Shown here piece after piece: positions 35,572 to 42,798 of a DNA stretch of 59,070 nucleotides (within the stretch, counting starts at the first letter, position 1; each line of letters starts with the position of its first letter). The translations under genes and the position numbers were made by a program. The stretch comes from Mycobacterium asiaticum (GTDB lineage Bacteria; Actinomycetota; Actinomycetes; Mycobacteriales; Mycobacteriaceae). The DNA is taken from positions 1 through 59,070 of the forward strand of contig NZ_LZLS01000198.1 of NCBI RefSeq assembly GCF_001673365.1. The letters run 5' to 3'. The notes beneath the pieces are model-generated. The model was not told the DNA's origin and made no database searches. It saw only the letters and a list, made by a program, of their open reading frames with translations.

Positions 35572-36288
35572 CTACAGCGGGCAGTCCCCGCATTTACCGC
35601 CACCCTGAATGCGGTAGTAGAGGCAGCAACTGTTGCGCGTGAAGCCCAAGTCGGGGCCGATGACAGTGCCGCTGCCGGCAAGTTCGCCCGTCTCGAGTAG
35701 GCCGGTCGTGAGGCGCGTGATCGGCTCGCGCAAGTCGGGACGGGCCGCAAGCAGCATGCGTGCCGAACCGGTCAGCGCGGACGCGATATTTCCGTAGAGC
35801 AGACCCGGTGCCAGGCGGGCGCGCAGGCCGGCGGCGAACGGTTCCATCTGCTCTTGCACGACGACGCGATACAGCAACTCGGGGGAGGGCGAGGCGCGTT
35901 GCCCGAGGGGTTCGGGTAGACGCAGTTGCGCGCCGTTGTCGGCGCGCTGCAGGTCGGTCAGGTCGGGGATGACGCCGTGGGCCAGCACGCAGGCCAGCAC
36001 GGGCGACCACAGTCGGGCGGCGTGGCCGAGGTGTACCAGTGAGGCGCCGATGCGCCACTCGGCGGTGTGGTAGCGGTCGAGCGTGGCGGCGATGAGATCG
36101 GCGTAGCCGGCGGTGTAGGACGCGCCGACGGGGTGCCATCGGGCCGGGTCACCGCCCACGGTCACGTCGAAAAACCCGCCGTAGCTGGCAACTTCGGCGA
36201 GCTCTGCGGAGATGTCAATCCGGATATGTTGCCACACCCGGCGTGTCTGGCTTGAGTCGAACAGGTGTTCGGCTACTGTGGTGATCAT
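35572..36288 (-). CDS. FhuF-like ferric iron reductase with [2Fe-2S] C-terminus
   Basis: The 238-residue protein ends with the FhuF-type iron-sulfur motif: a Cys pair at 221-222 (CCLYYR) followed by C233 and C236 (CGDCPL), which bind a [2Fe-2S] cluster. The preceding domain has the GNIASALTGSARML and DLGFTRNSC segments of siderophore ferric reductases. It probably releases iron from ferric siderophores in the cytosol. Its 5' end overlaps the recA LexA box (36257-36272) on the opposite strand. M. tuberculosis has, as I recall, only a short Cys-rich remnant (Rv2737A) at this place, so this species may retain the ancestral full gene. Confidence 0.85.
   Translation of the reverse strand: MITTVAEHLFDSSQTRRVWQHIRIDISAELAEVASYGGFFDVTVGGDPARWHPVGASYTAGYADLIAATLDRYHTAEWRIGASLVHLGHAARLWSPVLACVLAHGVIPDLTDLQRADNGAQLRLPEPLGQRASPSPELLYRVVVQEQMEPFAAGLRARLAPGLLYGNIASALTGSARMLLAARPDLREPITRLTTGLLETGELAGSGTVIGPDLGFTRNSCCLYYRIQGGGKCGDCPL
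36257..36272 (+). promoter_or_regulatory. LexA (SOS) box of recA
   Basis: TCGAACAGGTGTTCGG matches TCGAAC-N4-GTTCGA at 11 of 12 positions. A TACTGT -10 hexamer follows at 36274-36279. It should repress the damage-inducible recA promoter and lies inside the first codons of the divergent FhuF-like gene. Confidence 0.88.
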
Positions 36289-36303
36289 TCGGAAATCTCG
36301 ACT

Positions 36304-36325
36304 TGTCAGTGGCCTTCTCTAGTGT
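36304..36325 (+). promoter_or_regulatory. PafBC-type (RecA-NDp) promoter of recA
   Basis: TGTCAGTG (36304-36311), 8 nt, then TAGTGT (36320-36325) matches the LexA-independent DNA-damage promoter motif bound by PafBC (TGTCRGTG-N8-TANNNT). It gives recA a second, SOS-independent control and a short leader of about 45 nt before ATG 36379. Confidence 0.88.
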
Positions 36326-36378
36326 CACGGCCAACCGACCAATACAGGTCACCGAACACCGACTACAGGAGAGGCATC

Positions 36379-38508
36379 ATGGCTCAAGCCCCCGACCGCG
36401 AGAAGGCTCTCGAACTGGCAATGGCCCAGATCGAGAAGAGTTATGGCAAGGGCTCGGTGATGCGCCTCGGAGACGAGGTGCGTCAGCCGATTTCAGTTAT
36501 CCCGACCGGGTCCATCGCGCTGGATGTCGCGCTGGGCATCGGCGGTTTGCCGCGAGGCCGGGTCATCGAGATCTACGGGCCAGAGTCCTCGGGTAAGACC
36601 ACCGTGGCATTGCACGCGGTGGCCAATGCCCAGGCCGCCGGCGGGGTAGCGGCGTTCATCGACGCCGAGCACGCGCTGGATCCGGATTACGCCAGGAAGC
36701 TCGGTGTCGACACCGATTCGCTGCTGGTGAGCCAACCGGACACCGGGGAGCAGGCACTCGAGATCGCCGACATGCTGATCCGCTCGGGTGCACTCGACAT
36801 CGTGGTCATCGACTCGGTGGCCGCGCTGGTGCCGCGTGCGGAACTCGAAGGCGAGATGGGCGACAGCCACGTCGGCCTGCAGGCCCGGTTGATGAGCCAG
36901 GCGCTGCGGAAAATGACTGGGGCGCTGAACAATTCGGGAACCACGGCGATCTTCATCAACCAGCTGCGGGAGAAGATCGGTGTGATGTTCGGGTGCATGA
37001 ATTACGCCACCCGAGTGACCTTGGCGGACGGCAGCACCGAGAAGATCGGCAAGATCGTCAACAACAAGATGGACGTCGAGGTTCTGTCCTATGACCCGAT
37101 AACCGACAAGGTCATGCCGCGCAAGGTAGTCAACTGGTTCAACAACGGCCCGGCAGAACAGTTTCTGCAGTTCACCGTTGAAAAGTCCGGTGGCAACGGC
37201 AAGTCGCAATTCGCCGCCACTCCTAACCACCTAATCCGCACGCCCGGAGGCTGGATTGAAGCTGGAGACCTCAACACCGGAGACCGGGTGATGGCTGCCG
37301 AACCCCGTCTGCTCAGCGACCAGCAGTTCCAGGTTGTGTTGGGATCGTTGATGGGTGACGGGAATCTCTCGCCCAACCCGCGCGGACGCAATGGTGTCCG
37401 GTTCCGGTTGGGGCACGGTGCCAAGCAGCTGGACTACCTGCGCTGGAAGACCGCATTGATGGGCAACATCGCGCACACCGTCAGGGAGAACAAAAAGGGC
37501 GCGAGCTTCGTTGACTTCACGCCCCTGCCAGAACTCGCCGAGCTGCGCCGAGCGGTGTACCTCGGGGATGGGAAAAAGTTCCTCTCCGAGGAGTACCTCA
37601 AAGCGTTGACGCCGCTGGCCCTGGCCATCTGGTACATGGATGACGGCTCATTCAGCTTGCGCTCCAAGGGATTGCAGGAGCGTACCGCTGGTGGTAGCGG
37701 ACGCATCGAGATCTGTGTCGAGGCTATGACTGAAGGTACTAGGGCGCGGTTGAGCGACTATCTGCGTGACACGCACGGCATGGATGTGAAACTGCGCACC
37801 GCCGGCTCGGCCGGAAAAGCGGTGTTGGTCTTTTCGACAGCCTCATCGGCCAGGTTCCAGGAGCTGGTGGCGCCCTACATGGCGCCCTCCATGGAGTACA
37901 AGTTGCTGCCCCGATTCCGTGGCCACGGCAACGTTCGAACGGAGTTTGTCGAACCGACGGAGGCGCTGGTGCCGGCGCGAATCCTCGATGTGCACGTCAA
38001 ATCGCATACTCGTTCGATGAACCGCTTCGACATCGAAGTCGAAGGTAATCACAACTATTTCGTTGACGGTGTAATGGTGCACAACTCGCCCGAGACGACA
38101 ACCGGTGGCAAGGCCCTGAAGTTCTACGCGTCGGTGCGCATGGATGTGCGGCGGATCGAGACGCTCAAGGACGGCACCAACGCGGTCGGCAACCGCACCC
38201 GGGTCAAGATCGTCAAGAACAAGGTGTCGCCTCCGTTCAAGCAGGCCGAGTTCGACATCCTCTATGGCAAGGGCATCAGCCGGGAAGGCTCGCTCATCGA
38301 CATGGGTGTGGATCAGGGCTTCATCCGCAAGTCCGGCTCCTGGTTCACCTATGAGGGCGAGCAGCTCGGGCAGGGCAAGGAGAACGCGCGTAACTTCCTG
38401 CTCGAGAACGGCGAGGTGGCCAACGAGATCGAAAAGAAGATCAAGGAAAAGCTCGGCATTGGTGCAGTGGTGACCGATGACGTCTTGCCCGCCCCCGTCG
38501 ACTTCTGA
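36379..38508 (+). CDS. recA: recombinase RecA precursor with in-frame intein
   Basis: ATG 36379 behind AGGAGAGG gives a 709-residue precursor. Removal of the 364-residue intein (residues 206-569) leaves a 345-residue RecA. The N-extein has Walker A GPESSGKT at 67-74 and the YIDAEHALD-like FIDAEHALDPDYA segment. The C-extein resumes at SPETTTGGKALKFYASVRMD and continues to the C-terminal domain. RecA forms filaments on single-stranded DNA, drives strand exchange and triggers LexA self-cleavage. The insertion point, GVMFG/SPETT, is the RecA-b site used in M. leprae and not the site used in M. tuberculosis. recX overlaps the 3' end by 32 nt. Confidence 0.97.
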   Translation: MAQAPDREKALELAMAQIEKSYGKGSVMRLGDEVRQPISVIPTGSIALDVALGIGGLPRGRVIEIYGPESSGKTTVALHAVANAQAAGGVAAFIDAEHALDPDYARKLGVDTDSLLVSQPDTGEQALEIADMLIRSGALDIVVIDSVAALVPRAELEGEMGDSHVGLQARLMSQALRKMTGALNNSGTTAIFINQLREKIGVMFGCMNYATRVTLADGSTEKIGKIVNNKMDVEVLSYDPITDKVMPRKVVNWFNNGPAEQFLQFTVEKSGGNGKSQFAATPNHLIRTPGGWIEAGDLNTGDRVMAAEPRLLSDQQFQVVLGSLMGDGNLSPNPRGRNGVRFRLGHGAKQLDYLRWKTALMGNIAHTVRENKKGASFVDFTPLPELAELRRAVYLGDGKKFLSEEYLKALTPLALAIWYMDDGSFSLRSKGLQERTAGGSGRIEICVEAMTEGTRARLSDYLRDTHGMDVKLRTAGSAGKAVLVFSTASSARFQELVAPYMAPSMEYKLLPRFRGHGNVRTEFVEPTEALVPARILDVHVKSHTRSMNRFDIEVEGNHNYFVDGVMVHNSPETTTGGKALKFYASVRMDVRRIETLKDGTNAVGNRTRVKIVKNKVSPPFKQAEFDILYGKGISREGSLIDMGVDQGFIRKSGSWFTYEGEQLGQGKENARNFLLENGEVANEIEKKIKEKLGIGAVVTDDVLPAPVDF
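36994..38085 (+). mobile_element. RecA-b intein with LAGLIDADG homing endonuclease domain
   Basis: This 364-residue in-frame element starts at Cys (CMNYATRVTLADG) and ends with HN before extein Ser. It also has the block B TPNH motif and the terminal FDIEVEGNHNYFVDG block, so all residues needed for protein splicing are present. The central domain has two LAGLIDADG-type helices, LGSLMGDGNLS and IWYMDDGSFS, both keeping the catalytic acidic residue (D in GDG and in DDG). The endonuclease may therefore still be active. It closely resembles the M. leprae RecA intein and is unlike that of M. tuberculosis RecA. Confidence 0.95.
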
Positions 38509-38998
38509 GTCTGCTCGTCGCGAGGAGCAGGCGCGGGCGTTGTGCCTGCGCCTGCTCACCGCGCGAGCGCGGACCAGGGCCGAGTTAGCCGGTCAGCTGA
38601 CCAGAAAGGGCTACCCCGAGGACGTCAGCAACCGCGTACTGGATCGGCTGGCCGCCGTTGGTTTGGTGGACGACACCGACTTCGCCGAACAGTGGGTGCG
38701 GTCCCGGCGCGCGAACGCCGGAAAGAGCAAACGCGCGCTGGCCGCCGAGCTGCACACCAAGGGTGTGGGCAACGACGTGATCACCTCGGTACTGGCCGGC
38801 ATCGACGCCGGTGCCGAGCGAGACCGCGCCGAGGCGTTGATCCGGACCAGGCTGCGGCGGGAGGTGCTCACCGGGGACGACACGAAGGTGACTCGACGGC
38901 TGATTGGGATGCTGGCCCGCCGCGGGTACAGCCAGACGGTGGCCGCCGAAGTGGTCATCGCCGAGTTGGCCGCCGAACGGGAGCGCCGCCGAGTCTGA
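38477..38998 (+). CDS. recX: regulatory protein RecX
   Basis: The 173-residue RecX binds and limits RecA filaments. It has the three-helix repeats typical of the family: LCLRLLTARARTRAEL, then GYPEDVSNRVLDRLAAVGLVDDTDFAEQWV, then a third unit to the end. ATG 38477 overlaps recA by 32 nt in another frame. The gene is therefore translated from the recA mRNA, without a separate promoter visible. Confidence 0.95.
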   Translation: MTSCPPPSTSESARREEQARALCLRLLTARARTRAELAGQLTRKGYPEDVSNRVLDRLAAVGLVDDTDFAEQWVRSRRANAGKSKRALAAELHTKGVGNDVITSVLAGIDAGAERDRAEALIRTRLRREVLTGDDTKVTRRLIGMLARRGYSQTVAAEVVIAELAAERERRRV

Positions 38999-39018
38999 CC
39001 CGATGCCAGAGTCGCCAG

Positions 39019-39024
39019 TACCAT
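39019..39024 (+). promoter_or_regulatory. -10 hexamer (TACCAT) for leaderless miaB
   Basis: TACCAT is followed by 6 nt and GTG 39031, with no ribosome site. This supports the GTG as the true start inside a much longer open frame. Confidence 0.6.
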
Positions 39025-39030
39025 GGCCCC

Positions 39031-40569
39031 GTGACTTCGACGGTGGCGCCAGGGGGCCAGGCGGTGGGTGAGATACCTGCCGCGTCCGCGCGCACCTACC
39101 AGGTCCGCACCTACGGCTGCCAGATGAACGTCCACGATTCCGAACGGCTCGCGGGCCTGCTCGAGGCCGCCGGTTATCGCCGGGCGGAGGACGGAACCGA
39201 CGCCGACATCGTCGTTTTCAACACTTGCGCGGTACGGGAAAACGCCGACAACAAGCTCTACGGCAACCTCAGCCACCTGGCGCCGCGCAAGCGCAGCAAT
39301 CCCAACATGCAGATTGCGGTCGGCGGTTGCCTGGCCCAAAAGGACCGTGACACCGTGCTGCGCAAGGCGCCCTGGGTGGACGTGGTTTTCGGCACCCACA
39401 ACATCGGGTCGCTACCCACGCTGCTGGAGCGGGCGCGGCACAACAACGAAGCGCAGGTCGAGATTGCCGAGGCTCTGCAGGAGTTCCCGTCGTCGCTGCC
39501 GAGTGCCCGCGAATCAGCTTATGCCGCTTGGGTATCCATCTCCGTCGGCTGCAACAACAGCTGCACGTTCTGCATAGTTCCGTCGCTGCGCGGCAAGGAG
39601 GTTGACCGCAATCCGGCCGACATCCTGGCCGAGGTCCAAACGCTGGTCGACAGCGGTGTGCTCGAAGTCACCTTGCTGGGGCAGAACGTCAACGCCTACG
39701 GCGTCTCGTTCGCCGATCCGTCGACGCCTCGGAACCGAGGCGCCTTCGCCGAGTTGCTGCGCGCTTGCGGCGAGGTCGACGGTCTGGAACGGGTCCGGTT
39801 CACTTCCCCGCATCCGGCCGAATTCACCGACGACGTGATCGAGGCGATGGCGCAGACCACCAACGTCTGCCCCGCCCTGCACATGCCGTTGCAGTCCGGG
39901 TCGGACCGCATCCTGCGGGCCATGCGGCGCTCTTATCGCGCGGAGCGCTACCTGGGCATCATCGAACGCGTGAGGGCGGCTATGCCGCACGCCGCCATCA
40001 CCACCGACCTGATCGTGGGCTTTCCTGGCGAGACCGAAGCGGACTTCGCGGCCACCCTCGACGTGGTGGCCCAAGCCAGGTTCGCGGCCGCGTTCACCTT
40101 CCAGTACTCGCAGCGGCCCGGCACCCCGGCCGCCGATCTGCCCGATCAACTGCCCAAAGCCGTCGTGCAGGAACGCTATGAGCGGCTGGTGGCATTGCAG
40201 GAAAAGATCTCCCTCGAACACAACAGCGCACTGGTCGGTCAGACCGTCGAGTTGCTCGTCGCCACCGGCGAAGGACGCAAGGATGCGCGGACGGCACGCA
40301 TGAGCGGTCGCGCGCGAGACGGTCGGCTGGTGCATTTTGCGGCCGGCGAGCAGCTCGTGCGACCCGGCGACATCATCACCACCCGAGTCACCGAGGCCGC
40401 GCCGCACCACTTGATCGCCGATGCCGGCATCCTGACCCACCGCCGCACCCGCGCCGGCGACGCGCATGCGGCCGGCCGGCGTCCGAGCGGCGTCGGTCTG
40501 GGCATGCCGGGTGTCGGCCTACCGGCCACCCTCGACGTGGTGGCCCAGCCGGCCGGTTGCGGCCGATAA
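39031..40569 (+). CDS. miaB: tRNA-2-methylthio-N6-isopentenyladenosine synthase MiaB
   Basis: The 512-residue radical-SAM methylthiotransferase adds a methylthio group to i6A37 of tRNA, after MiaA. The N-terminal UPF0004 domain carries the auxiliary-cluster cysteines C30 (YGCQMN), C66 (NTCAV) and C100 (GGCLAQ). The radical-SAM CxxxCxxC motif is C174, C178 and C181. A TRAM RNA-binding domain occupies about 400-470. The last ~40 residues are low-complexity and contain a 24-nt in-frame copy of an internal segment. miaA lies 7 kb downstream on the same strand. Confidence 0.95.
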   Translation: MTSTVAPGGQAVGEIPAASARTYQVRTYGCQMNVHDSERLAGLLEAAGYRRAEDGTDADIVVFNTCAVRENADNKLYGNLSHLAPRKRSNPNMQIAVGGCLAQKDRDTVLRKAPWVDVVFGTHNIGSLPTLLERARHNNEAQVEIAEALQEFPSSLPSARESAYAAWVSISVGCNNSCTFCIVPSLRGKEVDRNPADILAEVQTLVDSGVLEVTLLGQNVNAYGVSFADPSTPRNRGAFAELLRACGEVDGLERVRFTSPHPAEFTDDVIEAMAQTTNVCPALHMPLQSGSDRILRAMRRSYRAERYLGIIERVRAAMPHAAITTDLIVGFPGETEADFAATLDVVAQARFAAAFTFQYSQRPGTPAADLPDQLPKAVVQERYERLVALQEKISLEHNSALVGQTVELLVATGEGRKDARTARMSGRARDGRLVHFAAGEQLVRPGDIITTRVTEAAPHHLIADAGILTHRRTRAGDAHAAGRRPSGVGLGMPGVGLPATLDVVAQPAGCGR

Positions 40570-40573
40570 GCGG

Positions 40574-41221
40574 ATGAACGGAGAAGTGCACGTGGCGGAA
40601 TTCGACGCCTACCGGGCTGAAATCGAGGCGGCAGAACGCCGGGTCGCGCGCGAGATCGAGCCGGGTGCCAGGGCTCTGGTCGTCGCAATTCTGGTCTTTG
40701 TGCTGGTCGGATCGTTCGCGCTGCCGCACACCGGCAATGTGCGCGGCTGGGACGTGCTGTTCGGCAGCCACGGTGCCAACCACGCCGGTGTCTTGTTGCC
40801 CTCGCAGGTCTTCATCTGGCTGACGCTGGTGTTCAGCGTCGGCTTCTCGATACTGGCCTTGCTGACCCGCCGCTGGGCGGTGGCATGGGTGGCGTTGGCG
40901 GGTTCCATGCTGGCCAGCGCCACCGGTCTATTGGCGGTCTGGTCGCGTCAGACCGTGCCCCCCGGTCAACCCGGGCCGGGTATCGGGTTGATAGTCGCGT
41001 GGATCACCGTGATTCTGTTGACTTTTCACTGGGCTCGGGTGGTCTGGCAGCGCACCATTGTGCAGTTGGCCGCCGAGGAGGAGCGCCGCCGCGTCGTCGC
41101 GCAGGCCCAGTCGCGGACGCTGCTCGACAGCGTGCAACCCGACGCCCCACCGGACCCCCAGACGCGCGAGCCCGAAAACGGCGCACCGCCGCCCGCCGCG
41201 ACCGGCCCGGAAGACCGCTAA
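40574..41221 (+). CDS. four-helix membrane protein (Rv2732c-like)
   Basis: ATG 40574 gives 215 residues; a GTG at 40592, better placed behind GGAGAAG, would give six fewer. An N-terminal amphipathic helix (EFDAYRAEIEAAERRVAREIE) precedes four transmembrane segments. They lie roughly at residues 34-50, 72-92, 98-118 and 132-152. The cytosolic C-terminus is charged, then Pro-rich. The gene follows miaB by 4 bp and its stop overlaps the converging DUF349 gene by 4 bp. No known enzyme motif is visible. Function unknown. Confidence 0.8.
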   Translation: MNGEVHVAEFDAYRAEIEAAERRVAREIEPGARALVVAILVFVLVGSFALPHTGNVRGWDVLFGSHGANHAGVLLPSQVFIWLTLVFSVGFSILALLTRRWAVAWVALAGSMLASATGLLAVWSRQTVPPGQPGPGIGLIVAWITVILLTFHWARVVWQRTIVQLAAEEERRRVVAQAQSRTLLDSVQPDAPPDPQTREPENGAPPPAATGPEDR

Positions 41222-42633
41222 GACCTGCGGGTCAGCGCCTCGGCAGCGGCCTCGGCCCACTGCCGCCACTGCGCGGCGTTGGCCTGGGCTTTCTCGGCGT
41301 CCTTGGTCTTGCCGGCCGCCGCGGCCTTGGCGGCTTGCTGTTCGAACTGCTCGGCGCGGGCGCGGAACTGTTCGGCGCGGGCCTGCGCCTGCGGGTCGGC
41401 CCAGTCCGATTCGCCTGCTTCGCGGACTTTTTTCTCTACCGCGCGCAGTCGCCGCTCGAGCTCGGCGGACCGTTCCCGCGGCACCTTGCCGATTGCATCC
41501 CACTTGTCGGCAATGGTCCGCAACGCGGCCCGTGCGGCGTCGTGGTTGCTGGTGTCGAGCTTCTCGGCCTCGGCGAGCAGCGCTTCTTTGGCGGCAGCGT
41601 TAGCCCGGAATTCGGCGTCCTTCTCGGCGGTGGCGGCGTTTCGGGCGGTGAAAAACGTGTCCTGCGCACCCTTGAAACGGCGCCATAGCGCGTCGTCGAC
41701 GTCCTTGCTGGCGCGCCCGGCTGCCTTCCACTCGGTGAGCAGCTTGCGGAACTCCGCGCTGGTAGCGGTCCAGTCCGTCGAGTCGGACAGCGCCTCGGCG
41801 CGCTCACACAGTCGTTCTTTGGATTGGCGCACACCCGACCGCTCCCGGTCGAGTTCGGCGAAATGGGAGCCCCGGCGCCGGTTGAACGTCTCGCGGGCTG
41901 CGGAGTAGCGCTTCCACAGGGCGTCGTCGACTTTGCGGTCCAGGCCGGTGATCGTCTTCCACTCGTCCAGGATTGCGCGCAGCCGATCGCCGGCAATCTT
42001 CCACTGCGTGGAGCTGGCGGCCAGTTCCTCGGCCTCGGCGGCCAGGGCCTCCTTGCGGGCGGTCTGCGCGGCCCGGTGCTCGTCGCGCCGGGAGCGATGC
42101 GCGGTGACATAAACGTCGATGCGGGCCCGGATATCGGACAAGCGGCGAGCGAGCGCGTCGATATCGCCCAGGACGCACGCAGTCGGCAACGTATCGGCCA
42201 ACGCGCCGGCGTTCGCGTTGATCTTGCGTGGATCCCCGGTTCCCTGAATCAACCGCTCTTCCATCAGGGTCACTTCGGTACTCAGGTCCTCGAAGCGCCT
42301 ACCGAAATAGGCGAACGCCGCTTCGGCGTCACCCGCTTGCCAGGAGCCGATGACGCGCTCACCGGAAGCGCTGATCAGCCATACCGTCCCGTCGTCGTCG
42401 ACGCGTCCGAAGCGGTGTGGATCGCTGGGCGGCGGCCCCGGCACCGGGTGTGTGCCGGTTCGGGAGGTCGGCCTTGGGTGAGGCCGGGGCCCCGGGCGGG
42501 GACCCGGACTGGCGCCCGGCCGCACCGTAGGCCCCGGGCGTGGTCCGGGCGCCGGTCCCGAGGCGGGAGCCGGTTCAGTCACCGGATCTGCTGCGTCAGT
42601 GCGGGTTTCGTCACCCTTCATCGCGCTCGTCAC
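41218..42633 (-). CDS. DUF349 helical protein (Rv2731-like)
   Basis: The 471-residue protein has a Pro/Gly/Arg-rich disordered N-terminus (1-75) and a short FGRVDDDGTVWLISASGERVIGSWQAG beta segment. A long helical region with three to four DUF349 repeats follows, each centred on a Trp-containing motif (EEWKTI, EWKAAG, KVDDALWKRY and similar). DUF349 proteins are elongated and of uncertain role. GTG 42633 is used; ATG 42621 is an alternative. It lies 165 bp downstream of the kinase gene on the same strand, so the two may share a transcript. Confidence 0.85.
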   Translation of the reverse strand: MTSAMKGDETRTDAADPVTEPAPASGPAPGPRPGPTVRPGASPGPRPGPRPHPRPTSRTGTHPVPGPPPSDPHRFGRVDDDGTVWLISASGERVIGSWQAGDAEAAFAYFGRRFEDLSTEVTLMEERLIQGTGDPRKINANAGALADTLPTACVLGDIDALARRLSDIRARIDVYVTAHRSRRDEHRAAQTARKEALAAEAEELAASSTQWKIAGDRLRAILDEWKTITGLDRKVDDALWKRYSAARETFNRRRGSHFAELDRERSGVRQSKERLCERAEALSDSTDWTATSAEFRKLLTEWKAAGRASKDVDDALWRRFKGAQDTFFTARNAATAEKDAEFRANAAAKEALLAEAEKLDTSNHDAARAALRTIADKWDAIGKVPRERSAELERRLRAVEKKVREAGESDWADPQAQARAEQFRARAEQFEQQAAKAAAAGKTKDAEKAQANAAQWRQWAEAAAEALTRRS

Positions 42634-42798
42634 CTATCCCTATGCCGTCGCGCGGTCTACTTCCCGCGCAGCTGCCGCGCGAAGCGGCACCTAGTCGGTC
42701 GGCGCCTGGGGCGCGGTTCTGCCGCCGTGCCCAGGTTTCCAACCGGTTTCCAACAAGTATTCAAGCAGCTTGGCAGGCGGTGCGCCGCCACCTTTTGG

